Below are positions 1 to 53,030 of a stretch of DNA of 64,000 nt, piece after piece. Position 1 is the first letter of the stretch, and each line of letters starts with the position of its first letter. Source of the stretch: Chlorops oryzae (lineage: Eukaryota > Arthropoda > Insecta > Diptera > Chloropidae); NCBI GenBank assembly GCA_020466095.1, contig CM035807.1, positions 9,830,697 through 9,894,696 on the forward strand, written 5' to 3'. The position numbers and the translations under genes were made by a program. A model generated the notes under the pieces. It searched no databases and was not told the DNA's origin. It saw only the letters and a program-made list of their open reading frames with translations.

Positions 1-3000
1 TAGATTGTTGGACCGAATTGAATACAGATGGATAATGGATGGAGATAGATGGATTTTAGCAGACACCTACAATATCGTTAGACTGTGATCTATATTGTAG
101 GACAATTTGATATCAACATTAAGGATGATCAAGTCTGAAAGTTATACCCATGGGTCTAACATTGAAAAATATTCCAAAATTTATCGGAAATTTTTTTTTT
201 TTTAATATTCTGTTTGTGTTCCAGCATTGAACTGAGGAAATCGCTTCTTTACTCGATGGATCTAAATATCGTATCTCCCAAAATCGGTTTTCCATATTTA
301 AGTGAATTAAAACGGTATTTTTATGCTAATTGTAGCCTGTTAAAATATAGATTTACATTTATCAGGCGCCACTTCAACCTAAACTTACCTAAGGTAGTCT
401 TCGACTCTGTTAAGGGCTTCGAAAGTTTCAATTCTCCAATATAATCCTACAGTGGTCATGCCAGTTTAAGTCAAAAAATACTTTGGCTAGATTTGAAATT
501 TAAAAAAATTTTCATATAAAATTAATAAACCTGGTTTAGAACTCTCCTGAAGGCTATCTTTTGAAAGTTTAAACCTTCAAATAGGAGACTATGAGCCTAA
601 ATGTTTTCCGAAGAAATCTTTAACATTTAGGGCCCAACGATTTCTTCTCATTAGTCTCAAATGTTTTCTGAAGCAGTGGCTTCAAGACCTGATGATTAAC
701 CAGCATTTAAATACAAAACTGCCCATAATTTTTTTGTAGTACATTATTGTATGAATCTTTTATTTATTGAGTTAATTGTAACATTTGAAATATCAATCAT
801 TATTTCAACTTTCATATTGTATGACTATATTGTTTGTATGTATGCAGTTACATAGACTTAGGTATTTATGTATGTTTATATATGCATTTAATAATTTTCA
901 ATACTTTGGGTAAAATTTTTGTGAACTCTTTTTCATTTATATATACCTATATATGTATATATATATATTTCTTTAAAAAAAGGTATTGTTTTATTTTCTC
1001 TTTTTGCCAGAATTTTATTTGAAAGATGTTTTGTTTTAATATTTTTGTTTTGTTCTTTGTGTAAATTAAAGTTTTTTTTTTTGTGTAAAAGTGATAATTT
1101 TTATGATACCCAAAGCACAATTCTTTTGTTTTAATTATGCTTATGCTCATGCTCGGCATACAATGTGAGACGGTCGGAACCAATAATTTGCTTATAACTT
1201 GTGTCAAGATTTATTAACGTTGCTTTGCATTTTCTTTTGTATTTTTCTTGAGATTTTATTTTAATTTTACTTTTATTTTTGTATTATTTTTTTGTTTTTG
1301 GATTATGTATTTAGCGTTGTAGGCTTACAAGTGTGTGTTAAAAGTAGTTAATTTGTAGATATCTTCATTGTAGTTTTACTTTTCTTTTTCTTCTGTTTCT
1401 GTGAATACAAACTTACGTTTAATGTTTTACATTTATTCGTAGTTTAATAATTTTTTTTTTTTTTTTAATAATTTGCTGAACACTAGAAAAAATTAAGAGT
1501 AAATCATAGACGTACAAAAAGATTACTTAAAATATTACAAAATTGGCAACATTATTAAAAAAGCACTTTTCTCCCACTATGACGGATGAGTACTTTCAAT
1601 TATAATCGATAGTTATATCGATGATTTTTTTATTAGAGTTATCCAATGCAAGTTTAACTTTTTAGTTTTAGAAAGGATATTTTGCGATGAAATCGCTGAA
1701 AAACTCTGATGGTTAGTGAAAATTATTTTGAAATGATGTTTTTGCCAGTTTAAGGCTTCCAAAGTAGGTCGAAGGTGACTTGGTAGTCTGCCTTTTCAAG
1801 CCATTCTCTTAAGTTGAATAGCTTATTGTGATACCCAGCGGCCAAAATGCTGCTCAATCGCAACACATTTCGTAGGCGGCAATGCACACGACCTCATATA
1901 CAATCCGACTATACTTTTTTTGTTCAAGCCTGGCTGTTTTGTAGAGTGAACGCCTACCACAACAACACAAAGTAGTCGGGCTTGCGTGGTTTTCATCCGG
2001 TACGCTACCTTCAATTTGGCATACTTTGTAAGCTATTTGTAGGAAGGTCGCATACAATCTCGTACGCTTTGTAGGTGGTAAGCACTGGCTTAGTTTCGTT
2101 TAAAATTTTAAATGGTCTCTCCCTTGGGTAGTATTTCTTTCAATTGTTCCAATGATTGCTTCAGAGGTTGTTGACTGCACTTAAAGATCGTTTTATTTTT
2201 ATTTTTTATTCGAATTTAGAAGTCAATATTTTCGGTCGAAGCTATGACTCTTATTTAAAGCATACCATCTTTGGCCGTGGGAAATTTTGAAACTAGAGGA
2301 AGAAGGGTGATACTCAAACATACTTTTGAACTTAAGTATAGTATGTATGGCTTTTCTTATACATCGATAAGATATTTATATCAATGGAGAAACACCGATA
2401 TATGTTTTCCTATCTACGATATTCTCGTGGTGGCACCTGCTTTTCACTGATGAGTCTCTGGGGACCGAGTTTACAGTGGTGTAACTATTAGAACATCTGC
2501 TCTGTGAAGGAAATATAAGAGAACATCATAGTATGTAGATAAAGTCAGTTCGGAGGCTTCTGCACTTACAGAATTATTGTATTACGATAGCAATCCTACC
2601 ACCGAACTGCCACTAGAACCAATCCCCCATCGCGGCTGAATCTTTGAAACGATACTGTTTTTCACAAGATATACGATATATCGATGTTGGAGAACTTTAG
2701 CCATCGGCAAAAACATTCAAAAGAAGGTATTTCTTTTAATTTGAAAAATTTTTTCGTTTCATCATAAAAGAAATGAGAAGAAAAACGAAAAGTAATAAAA
2801 CGCAAGATTAAAAGGAAATTCTCTAAAGAAGACAAAAAATATAAAAGCTTTTAATACTTAAAGTTTTAAGCCTTCACTTTGACCTAACTTATTAAGAACA
2901 CATAATATTTCTTTATGTCTACAAATTATCGTATAGTTTAAAATTTTTCTTTTTCTTTTTTTTTTTTTTTAACTTTCCATACTAAAGTACTTTCATTTTC

Positions 3001-4952
3001 ATTAAAGTAGTTAAGCAATTTTCGTAGTTTTTCGTATGCAACTTGTGCTTCTTTTCTTCATAGTTTTACTTAGTTTTGTCAATTGATTTATAAAAAGTAC
3101 TTCATTTTAAAAGCATTTTTATTGATTTATTTTGTTTTTTTTTTAACTCATGAGAGAATTATTTTTATTCAAATTTGTTCCTTGTCTTCAAAAATTTTAC
3201 ATACCTACATTCATATATATTTTGGGTGTAAATTTTTCTAATGTCTTTTGTTATTTTCTGCACAGTGCTACAAATTTCGAACAGTAAAGCTTACTCACAT
3301 TAAAAGTGCGTCTTACCTCATATTTTAAGTTTTATTTTAATTAATTAATTTTTTTTTTTGTATTAATAGGCCATATAGTGATATGTATATGATACTTATA
3401 CAAAAAAAAAAAAGAAAAAAAAAATAAAATAAAATAAAGAACACTCCATATATAATTTTCTCTGGATATTCGGTTCTCTAAATTCATACGAAATGCAGTT
3501 ACTCTCATTGAAATTTTTATATGTAGCCTTAAATGTGTTGAAGTAATTTTGTTTTCTTCTTTTTCCACGATATTTAATTCTTTCGTTCTGAACTATATAT
3601 AAATATTTAGTTAGTTGCCTAGTATATATATATATATATATATCTATATTTATGTATATATTTAATTAATTTTATAGATAATATTTTTGCTTATCGTCTT
3701 ATAAAGTTTATCCATTTTATTATCAGATGTCATAGCTGATATATATATTAATAATTTTTCTTTAAATATATTCGATACAGTTAATTACATTATTGATGCT
3801 CGATAATTTTGTGATTTTATTATATAATATCTTTTATTTCAATTATTTTTTCGTTTTTGTTTTAACTTTGAATGTTTTTTAGTTCAAGTGGATAATCAGG
3901 GAAAATAAATGGTCACAGAAACCAAAAAAAAAAAAAAAAAATTTATAATTGTGATTTGATTGGGTCAAAATCAGTATTTAGACTATGAAAGAAAGCTATG
4001 TTTAATATACAAGGACTATATTCAACGACGATAAATGTCCTTCAATTTCGAAGCCAAAAAATCACTGTCTTCTCTTATAATTTTGTGCGTAGTACTTTGA
4101 TTTATGGCATACTCCATTCAAGTTGTTCAATGAACTTAAGCCAACTTTAATAGAGATAAAAAGCATATTAAACTCAAAAGAACTCAGAAACATCATTATT
4201 TATTAAAGCTCAGAAGAAACAAAAGAAACCAAAGTCACGCTTTTATCGAAATTTGGACTTAATGTGCTCTTTCTTAATGTTTTCTAATCCATTCGAAAAG
4301 TCAATGTATTACTGTATTAAAAAAAAAAAAAACGAACTCGAAGACAAGCGAATCGCTAATAAATTAAACTTACTCTCCTTAATTATTTTTAGAAATACAT
4401 ATTCTGTACTTCTCGATTTTGATAAGGAGCCGTTAATCAATTGAGGGATTTACACATTATTAAATTTGCGATAAATTATGCTGTCAAATTGACATTCGTG
4501 TGCAATCAATCAGCGGATGATGGTTTTTTAATAAATCTTGAGTTCTCTTTATAAAATTTTGATCTTTGCTTTATTTTTATTCAAAAGCTAAGAGTGGAGA
4601 ACATGAAAAACAGCAGATAAAATGACCTCTTACTCTTAATGGAACATGAAATTTTCTATTAGGATGATTTGTAGTTTTTTTTTTTTTAAGGTATTTAATA
4701 AATATAATTATCAAATGTTATGGTTCCAATTTCAAAAAACAGAACAATTTAAATGACTAAATAATTAAATAAAATAATTATGCAAAAAAATAGTAAAGGA
4801 ATCAAGGTCCGAAAGCTAGAGAATAGAACAAGAAAGAAATGGCACAAGAAATGAAATATAAAACTGGGATATTTTCGGTTTTCTCGGTTCATACTCGTAT
4901 TTTTAATTTGACCGAATCCCTAATAAAAACAGCAATACCTATAATTTTAAAA
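1..4952. other. AT-rich flank downstream of Ace, no gene seen
   Basis: No conserved protein segment on either strand. It holds many T runs, a (TA)n microsatellite at about 3623-3642, and a small hairpin whose 10-bp arms are at 66-75 and 92-101. Open frames are short and AT-biased. Confidence 0.6.
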
Positions 4953-4954
4953 TA

Positions 4955-6058
4955 CAGTGGTGCACGGATGTAAGAACCACGTCTGTAAGAAAATAAAATA
5001 AACTGCAATTAAGAAAACTGAGCCAGAGCAAAATAATCATTTACGTAAAGCTGTGTCTTAACCCTTTGCTACTATTATATTAAATATATAGGAAAATGTG
5101 TTTATTAACCCTTTACTGCCTTAAATATTCAATAAATGGAAATTTTTTTTCGAAATAATTGGTTTTATTAACCTTTTCTCAACCATTTGTTACTATATGA
5201 AATTTATGGTGAAAAATGGTTTTATTAACCCTTCACTGCTTGAGATATTCAACAAATGGAGATTTTCTGTAATTTTTTTTTCAGGAATTGGTTTCATTAA
5301 CCCTTTACTGCATGATATATTTAATAAGAAACAACAGAAAAATTGCGCCAAAAATGCTTTTATTAACCCTTTACTGTATGACATATTCAATAAATTGGAA
5401 AAAATTCGTATTAAACGGATTCATTAACCCTTTCTCAACACTTTGATACTATGTTAAATATATGAGAAAATTGTTTTATTAACCCTTTACTGCCTGATGT
5501 ATTAAATAAGTTGAAATCGAAAAATTTTTTTTGGATAATTTATTAAAGCTTCAAAATACTTATGCTTCAGTTTTTAAAATCAAAAAGCATATGTAGGTTC
5601 ATATGCGATAAAGGGTTAAACTTGTTTTGTATAAAAATACGCGTTTCAGAAAAATTTCTGTAAAAAAGCTACAGTTTCGTATGTAAGAAAAAAAACTTAA
5701 TATTTTAAAATCAAAAATTAACATCTGGGCAATTCAAAAAGTCTTCTAAAGTCCCTTTTAAATTTATCCCCACCTTCAATAAGTTTTTTAATTTTAGCCT
5801 TAAATGCTAAAAAAAAAAGTTAAAAATACTCATTATAGCTGGGAATAAATTTAAAGATATTTTAGAAGGCTTTGCGAATTGCCAAATTGCTTTAAACTTC
5901 ATTGTCTGTGCTTTAGTCCATTTTCCATATAAATAATAATACAAACATCATGAAATAATTACTGTAAGAAAATGTGTTATTTTCACATAAGAAAAACCCG
6001 CATTTAAGAAATATTTTGCTCTTCATTTCTTGGACCTTCTTACATCCGTGCACCACTG
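4955..6058. mobile_element. TIR DNA element with TA target duplication, enclosing a minisatellite
   Basis: The ends are inverted copies starting CAGTGGTGCACGGATGTAAG and matching for about 22 bp; TA flanks both sides (4953-4954, 6059-6060). This is the Tc1/mariner/pogo pattern. Short GTAAGAA echoes of the terminus recur inside. No transposase remains, so it is non-autonomous. The array at 5058-5619 is nested within it. Confidence 0.8.
5058..5619. mobile_element. piggyBac-type ends expanded as a minisatellite, locus 1
   Basis: It starts TTAACCCTTTGCTAC and ends GCGATAAAGGGTTAA, i.e. TTAA plus inverted CCCTTT ends as in piggyBac-like elements. Between them are six or seven tandem units of 60-110 bp, each opening with a variant of TTAACCCTTTACTGC and containing a GATAT/AATAA stretch. 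It is the same family as 44570-45634 and 60320-60644. Confidence 0.65.
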
Positions 6059-6060
6059 TA

Positions 6061-7588
6061 CAGCAGTGTGCATAAAAACAGTTTGGAAAAACAATTTATT
6101 CGTGGCATCTCTAAAAATGAATTTTTCAACATTTTTTCTTCATAACTATCGCTTTAAAAAAAATTGATTTCATTTATATTAATCTACGATTTAAACAGCA
6201 AAGATATTTTGCTGCGAATTTGCCTTTTTAATACAAAATAAAAAGTAAAGCATTTCACAGATATTCCTTAAGATGTCTTTTAAAAAATTTAAAATCTGCT
6301 AACCATATCCAAGGTTAGTCTTCCTGTCTGTCTGTATTAAGCAAAAGGGATATTCACGTCAGCCTACTAAGCTCTTAAGCCTTTTATAAAACCCAATTCG
6401 CCGATTATATTAACCTCCTAATGCCCCTATTTTTCAATTAAAAAATCAGATAAGAATATTTTCGGGTCGGGGAAATCCAATTTAATTTGTGTTTTTATTC
6501 GATTAAACCCAAGATTTAGAGTGTGAATCAAAAAATGCGAAACATATGAAGTGAGAATTTTGAATCTCAGTAGCAGATTAAGAATGACCTAATTTTGCTA
6601 TACACATTTTAAATGACCCTTAAAAGATGAATGCCTTTAACGCTGGGCAGTATGTATGAAAATCCTGTGAATATCCTGAAAAATTTCAAGTGCTCCTTTA
6701 TTAATTCTTCGTAACTAGAAATTATTTAGATCCTATTCGTTTGCGTACAAAAAATTTCGAAGTTAAAGTTTGTGTTTTATTCATTGTTAAAGTTTTTTTT
6801 TGTGTTTAGTTTTTTTTTATGCTGAGAAACGTAATATTTTCGTTCGTTTTTCCATCGTATAAAAATATAAATTATTTTTTATTTTCCTTTTATATGACTT
6901 AACGCACTTTATTGAAACATAGATTTATGTATAATATACTTTATCCGTCGTATCGTAGGGGGGAGTTAAAGTATATCGTAATCATATCATTTGAATTTTA
7001 GGTTTTATTTAAAATTTTTAAATTTTTTTTTTTTTACTTTTCTCTTTAGTATGCTACAAACACGAATTTCGTTAAACTGCTAGTATATGTGTGAGTATAT
7101 ATATATATATATAAATATATATATTAAAGTAAATAGTATGTATTTATTGCGTTACATACTTAATTGAGTAGTTGTCTTAGGGTTAAAGTTTTTTTCGTTT
7201 TAAAAAATTTTGTTCCATAAAAAATGCGTTGTTTTTTGTGGTTTTATTTTGTAAGATTTTTCTTAGAAAAACAATAAATACTAGTAACAATTATTTTTGG
7301 TTGGTTTTTTTTTTGGTTAGGGGGTAGGGGGTAGGGTAATTAGAAAATATCTGCGTAGGAAAAAAGAAGGCCAATTTTTCAACAAGTTCTTATTAGTTCC
7401 CTTACAATTGTTCCATAATTCATTTGCGTTCGTGTACACAACATACACATACAAGATACACATAATAAACATTCATATTGTATGTATAAATGTATATTTA
7501 TAGTTTATTTAATTATACATAAATTCTTCACATAATATTTCCATTAATACTTTTCATCTTGTGTGAAGTGTAGTAATAATATACATAT
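6061..7588. other. Unannotated AT-rich flank
   Basis: I see no gene. T runs and a short TA microsatellite near 7093-7127; a G-rich run ggggtaggggg near 7320-7335. Confidence 0.5.
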
Positions 7589-7957
7589 CGTCGGCTTAAA
7601 GTGTAAACCTGCTAACTAACAATTTCAAAACTTTACAGGGTAAACAAAAAACTTCAAAGTAGGGAAGGAGACCCAAAATATGGATGGTTTATTTTGTTCC
7701 TATATGAAGTCTCTTCTAAATTCGATTCTGTGCACCATACAAAGTCTACTTGGAGTCACATTTTGGTGTTAGCTGTGAACTTTGACCACAGTTGGACTTA
7801 GCAGTTTTACTCATCACCAATTTTTTCCGTATTTAGAATTTGAAATTAAAAAAGATTTTTTTGCCTGACGATGCAGTGTGCTTTTTTCTTTCGAATGACA
7901 TCGAAAAATCGGAATCGGTTAAAAGTGGACTTAGCAGGTTTACACTTTAAGCCGACG
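7589..7957. mobile_element. 369-bp MITE with 27-bp perfect TIRs
   Basis: The left end CGTCGGCTTAAAGTGTAAAC (continuing to 7615) recurs exactly inverted at 7931-7957. An ATAT lies on both sides and may be the target duplication. A third partial copy of the TIR interior (ttggacttagcag) lies near 7793. No coding capacity. Confidence 0.8.
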
Positions 7958-7961
7958 ATAT

Positions 7962-9917
7962 ATTGGTAGTGAAAGCACTGGGATGTAACTACCACAAGTT
8001 GAGTGTTATGCTTAAAACTCTAACATCTAAGAATAAATTATTACATCTTTGTATGTATGTATGTTTTGTATGTTTAAAGCGATATTTTGTTTTCTGTTTT
8101 AGTCAAACTAACAGTTTTTGTTTTTTATTCTATCTCATATACCGAATGGTATGTAGTTTTAGTGAAAAGCAATTTTCTTCGTCGTTATTACTCTCTTAAG
8201 CGCTTTCAAGGATTAGTTATGGTATTTATTTGTAATTTCTCTTCAACTACCAAGAAACATGCCTGCCTAGTGAGCTAATTTTCATAATAATTTTTATAAG
8301 TTTCATTAAATTCTAACAGTTTTACGTACACATATACATATGAATTAATGAATATATATCTTGTTTATAATCGATCGGAATTTCTTTCTATTTTTCCCCA
8401 TTTTTTTATATTTATATATATCGAGCGAAGCTGTTTTGTTTTCTGTGTGGCTACATTGATATGTATTTTAAATACAATAATTTTCTTCTTTACCATATTT
8501 TCTTGTGGATACTTATTGTTAGTGTCGAGCTGTCGTTTGATGTAATGACTACATTCATATTTAATTTAATTTGTTTAGTTTAAAGATTTTCTTCATTTTT
8601 CTTTTTCTTTTTCATTAATTGAACAGGCCCATTTGAATGGCTTTTCACTGATTTTTTTTTTTTTGGTTTTTTTTTTACAATTATCTATGCTGATATGTCT
8701 CGTCTGTACAAAAGAATTTCCAGTGCCATTTTAATTTCTGGTTTCTTACTTTGGGTGCTTGCGGTTCTAGATTTGCATTTGCATTTCCTATAACATTTAT
8801 TACATATTTTTTATATATCTATGTCTATATAAATGGGGGGTTATATACTATATATTCTCTTTATGAATTTATGAGAGTCCAATTAATTTTCTAGCCATAG
8901 CAGTAGGTTTCAAAATATTTGCTCTTTCAAAGCTTATTATTTTTTATTATGAATGCCTATGAATAGAAAAAAGTGAATTATTGATTCTTTTGCGCCCGAT
9001 TTTGGAAATTTTCATATTTCCGAAATTAGACATTGCCCTTCTTTCTGACTAATCACCTTAATAATATAATTTTGGCAAAAAAAAAATAACCTTTTGAATG
9101 GATTTTACAAGAAAAGAAAGCACTTCGAAATAAATTAATGGTTTCAAATATTCGAAAAAGGTTACCATCTGAATAAAATGTTATTACTAGGGCTCAGAAA
9201 AAATGTACTAAAAATGACGAAAAATCCGTTTAAACCCATGAAAAAATGCTGTTACAAATCTCCAAACTCATTCCTCTGAGAAAGACCTAAAGGTCCTTGT
9301 TTTGTGCGTAAATAATTTAAAATATTTTATTTTGAGGCAGTTTCTTCGTATTCATTGCAATTCAAATTCAATTCAAAATTCAATGCAAGATAATATTAAT
9401 AAAATAGACAGAAAATATTAAATAAAAATAATTTTCTTGGGCATTAGTTAAGGCTTTTAAAGAAAATTTCCAAATGTATTAATTTGGAGAGTTTATGGGA
9501 ATTTCTTAATCGTTTTAAGCGCAATTTTTGTCATTTTTCCCGAGGAAATTTGAAACAAAATTAGTCATCAAAATTTGCAAGATATAAAGAGAGTTGGAGT
9601 AGTTTTGTCCTCTAATTTTCGATATAGAATTAAGCCTGAATTTCCACGACATGTTACAACAAGCCACAACATAATAGACTCTCACGTAACTTTGACTTCA
9701 TTGCCCTAACCTTTTTGCGAATGTCGAAAGTGGCTCGCAAAATTAAGGATATAAATATTATATGTGTCTAATTACTATGCCTCGGAATTTGAATATGTAA
9801 AAAATGCAAAAAAAAAATCAAAAAAATATTCAAAACAATTCAAAAAAATATATTAAAAAAATGCAAAAAATTCTAAGTATTTAAAAAATATTCAAAAAAA
9901 TTCCAAATTAGTACGAT
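7962..9917. other. Unannotated AT-rich flank
   Basis: No gene visible. T runs near 8650 and A-rich imperfect repeats of ATTCAAAA at 9800-9905 that resume at 10440-10515 beyond the neighbouring element. Confidence 0.5.
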
Positions 9918-9920
9918 TTA

Positions 9921-10349
9921 GGGTTAATATTACCAAGCATATTTAAAAAATTTTTTTAAATAAAATTAAAATTTTTTAAAAATAAATTTCATTTTCAATA
10001 TTGCAATATTTTTAAGCACCGAAATTTATGGTAGCACCGTCTACTTCCAGGGCTGTGAGTACATTTAACAGCTGATTAGATCGTTATTGTTAAAAACGGA
10101 TTCTATAAAGAGCCATTGTCTATCGTATTGTGTTATTTCCAAAACTGAATTTTTTTTTAAAAATTATTTCTTTGAATTTTTCCAAACAGCTGCTTTTTGA
10201 AAATCGAATTCAAATTTGATATCATTTTTAAACGCAGTGCCGAGGTGATTTAAAATAGTTTTAAAAATTTTTTTAAAATTCGAATGGTAAAAACCAAAAG
10301 CGGATTTTTATTTAAAAAATTTTTTAAATATGTTTGGTAATATTGGCCC
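9921..10349. mobile_element. PIF/Harbinger-like MITE, 429 bp
   Basis: The inverted ends begin GGG and share AATATTACCAARCATATT followed by a T/A-rich palindromic tract (about 40 bp of TIR). TTA flanks both sides (9918-9920, 10350-10352). A GGG start plus a 3-bp TTA duplication is the PIF/Harbinger signature. No ORF. Confidence 0.7.
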
Positions 10350-10352
10350 TTA

Positions 10353-11822
10353 GTATACCTATTAAAATGTTGAATTGTCAAATTAACAAAAAAAAAAGCC
10401 TACTTCAGTGAATAAAATATTCCAAAAGCACAGTTAAATGCAAAAAAATTCAAAAAAATTCAAAATATCAAATAAATTCAAATAATTCAAAAATATTCAA
10501 AATATTCAAAATCCGAGCTCTACTAATTACATATCGTGTATTATCAGCTAAAGGCCTTCGTTTGATGGAGACTTTTTTAAATACGAAAAACGCCAGGTAT
10601 TTCCTCTGAGTATTTTCCGGTGGAAATTTTTAAATATTTTAGAATTTAAGCCGATCTGAAGGACTCCACAAAATTGTGGTCTATTGCACAGGGCGCTATG
10701 AAAACTTCCATTCAAAATATTTCTAAAATTGTTCAATTATATTTTTTCTTAAAACTCTTTTTACCGATAAAAAAAAATGTTTTTTTTGTTCCTTTTTGAC
10801 ATAAAAAAAATTTGTTTTCTTGTTTCTTTTTAATACTGGGCTTAAAGCATTTCGTCATCGTGTTTCGTGCGTTTTGAAAACGCTCTAGAAATTCCATCTT
10901 AATATTTATATTTATATTCATATTTATATTTTTTTTTTTAATTTTCTATGCATTTCAAAAAAAATTTCAACTATTTTACGATTTTCTTTGTGCAAATTAA
11001 GCAAAAAATTTGACCCGAAATTTTTTTCCAATCATTTTGTTCTGCAAAAGCCATGTACCTATGTACTTTCTGTCGATTCACTGACATCATTTTACCGGAC
11101 TATTCTCAAAGGGGTGACGATCATTTTGGCTGTCATTCTGCTTACTTTGACTGACAATGAAGAACAGCAAATTATGTGTACTTAAGTTCTTTTTGTCATA
11201 TGACTCCATTTTGTTCAAAAACAAAAAGGACAGCCTGTCATTAAGCTGAGAATAGCACTGGAAATGCGTTGGCAGGCAAAAGATCAATGCGGCGGCCTCA
11301 GCTTTGGGTTTAAATTTTTATTCCAATTTATCCAGATGTGACCTCAGCCCTGCCATGGTATAAAAGTTTGGAATTTCATTCAATTTTATATGCAAAAAAA
11401 AAAAAATATTTGAATTCTTATTGACAAACTTTTTTTCGTGTCTTTCAACTCATTTGAATGTTACATTTCATTTCAGCACATAGTATCCATAAATATCTAT
11501 AAGTTTATATATATATATATAAATATTTTACATATACGAATATATTCACTATCTTCTAGGCCCATTGCGATTGCGCTGTGCGTGGCTTTTCGCATAAAAT
11601 TCTTTCTTTCTTTCTCTTCAATTAAACTGTTTTCCTTTGTTTTTTTTTTTTTTTACATACTCCTTTAACCATAGTCTGTTTATTCATTGCAATTTACTTC
11701 TGTTTCCTTTGACTTGTATTATTTGTTTTTGTTTTTTGTTTTTTTTGGCTACAATTCGCTTAACATTAAAAAGCTGCTCTCTGCACGTCTCTCAATACGT
11801 CAGTCCACATCGATGGTGCTCT
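10353..11822 (-). other. Ace 3' UTR and downstream flank
   Basis: Directly 3' of the Ace stop on the minus strand. The first few hundred bases are presumably 3' UTR; its end cannot be fixed by eye. A-rich imperfect repeats at 10440-10515. No other gene seen. Confidence 0.5.
11679..11684 (-). terminator. Candidate Ace polyadenylation signal
   Basis: TTTATT on the plus strand reads AATAAA on the minus strand about 140 nt past the Ace stop. AT-rich sequence makes such hexamers common by chance and insect Ace messages can have long 3' UTRs, so this is only one of several possible sites. Confidence 0.3.
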
Positions 11823-50608
<38,786 letters not shown>

Positions 50609-51289
50609 GTATATGCATGTGGCGCATGTAACAGGGGGGGCAATTTTGGGGAACAAACCAACGAAGAGACAATACCCAAATTAAGCAACAAAGTACACGA
50701 TTCACAGCTTGACATTGCCATTGACATCGCCGTCCTGACAAACTCTTTTATTAAGCTTTTATGATGCAATAATTTTAGTTCTTGACCGAATCTTCCTCTT
50801 GGAATGATCAAAATGTGTCAAGTCAGTCTAATTTATTAAAATGTGCCGTGCTAAATAGGCTTGAAGGTTCTTATATCTCTTCATTGTATAAACCAAGCTC
50901 TTTTAGTTACACATTGGTTCTATGTACAGATATTTACAAGGTAGAAAGCGGATTGACGCGCAAATATGCTGTTGATCCTAGCCCAGATGATGGGCTTAGA
51001 GCAAATTCAAACCATCTATAGAAGTAACGCTGAGGAAGAATTTCAGAAATTGTTTAAAAACGCTGAGAAGCAAGCTTTATCAAGCGGACTTATTTTGCAA
51101 AACCTAGGCTGCACATTCTCAGGTTCACGAAGCACATTTTCAAACTAAAAGTGTTGATATTATTATCGTATTTCCCTTTATTTACATTTTATGGATGCAT
51201 TTATCGTCGGAACTTAACCAATCGCTTTTCAAAACACAGGATATACCTATCTTGTGTTTACACAGTTTTATTCCTCAAAGGCGATACTT

Positions 51290-51770
51290 GTCAAAAGTCA
51301 TCGATGGATTTTGTAGACAAATTTAAAAAACTGCCAGTGTCAGTTGCTATTCAAGCTTGATTGAGAGTTGACTCAAGTTGCTTTAAGCCGTCATTCAAAA
51401 ACAGAGCGTCACTATTATGGTATAAATTAATTAATTCTCTAGAAAAAAATGCAAAGACCAAAAACAGTGTTTGACGCTATAAAATTTTGTAAAAAATGAT
51501 ATTTACCAAATATTATTTTATTAACTATTTTGGCTACTCTTCCAATAACCACATGTGAAAATTGAGAGATCGTTTTCAACTCTCCGCCGACTCAAAACTT
51601 ATCTTAAGGATCTACAATGACAGAACACGAGGTTAAATGCCTTAGCACTCCCACGTCCATCGATCTTACTCCCAGTGTAGAGGACATACTAAATAAACTT
51701 GCTGAAAGCAAGCGCAGACTTAACATTGCACTTGAAATTGAATAAATTCCTTCGAAATGTACTTTTTTTA
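51290..51770 (+). pseudogene. hAT transposase fragment A (dimerisation domain)
   Basis: It reads, with frameshifts, as the hAT C-terminal dimerisation region (RFQLSADSK in a shifted frame, versus RSFSTLRRLKTYL in fragment B). Each edge is a mosaic of fragment B and of the right duplicate copy. Probably an assembly or read-correction chimera of 53508-53960. Confidence 0.6.
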
Positions 51771-53030
51771 CTTTGTACACCTTATAAAAATGTAAAAATG
51801 TTCATGTAAATCGTGAGGACTTCCTGTAATTAGTATATTTTGTAATGGCTAATTTTACGAAATAAAAACTAAACAATATTGCACTCTGAGAAAAAAAAAC
51901 AACTCCCAGCACATAATTTGACCGCAAAGCGTCATCCATGATCTTCCATAGAATCACACAAATGTTGCGGTACACCTTAATTCCGAAATTATGCGTATCC
52001 ATGAAAAACTTGTTAACTTCAACGCTGAGTGTTTTCCCCTAAATTGTGTTGTCCTTTTTATTTATTTTTTTTTTTTGTTTTAATACCGTTTTTCCACAAT
52101 TCACCTTCTCCATTTCATTCTCGCTTGTTGTTCTCGCGGCTCTTTATACCTTCCTCAAACGAATAACAATTATGCAAATTATGTAAGAACAACAGGCATT
52201 TTAAGGCGAATCGAAAGGATCTGAGGCACTTAAATTTCGTGCGTGCTAAATTCAAACCTTTGGCGTCGCAATCGCCAACGCCGTTGCCATTTTCATCTGC
52301 GGTATATGGTGTATGGTCGGTATACGGTTGTGGTCCAATTCATGGACTTCAGCGCATGAATATGTAGGTATGCCCGCAATGCAAAACGACAACGTTTCGG
52401 GGTATACTTATGGGCTGCTTTGCTTTTCACAAGTAACGATTATGGTTACAATTTTCGTTTAACAGATTGTAACAGGTAATAACTTGTTGTTTACTTTTGT
52501 AAGCAATTTTCTATTACGCTGAACAACAGCGGAAAACACAACCGCAACATTGTAAGGGTTTGCTAAAGATTCCATTAAGTTTGTTGTTAACAACATGTTG
52601 TCAATTGTTTTATTATAGAATTTTGCTAGCATTCCTTCAACATGGTTGCGGGCAACATGTTTCATAATTTCCCCTTGTCGTTTCGCTTTTTCTCTGGTTT
52701 CTTTTATTAATTGCGTGCTTTTGAAATACAATTTCGAAATTTTATAAAATGGAATTCCTTTGAATGAGAACAAGTTTAGATTCAAGGAGATATTATATAT
52801 GTTACATATACATATTTATATATGAGAACGGTTTTGTGGAGAAATAATTAAACACATCCAAATCACATCTATGATAAGGTCTTCAAAAAAGGGAGGCATT
52901 TTAGTGAAAAAGTAAAGAAGTATATTTGAGCTTTAGTTTTTTAGTCTTAGTATAAATTTCTCTCATAAAATCCGCTTGCAAATTCTTCGGAGAACGTACC
53001 CCGAATTATTTAAAACAAGCCTTAAATATT

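Noticed and set aside
66..101. Small hairpin as an RNA gene
   Set aside because: A 10-bp AT-rich stem is expected often by chance.
52459..52785. 108-codon minus-strand frame
   Set aside because: The duplicate at about 56240-56545 breaks the frame with one-base indels, so it shows no coding constraint.
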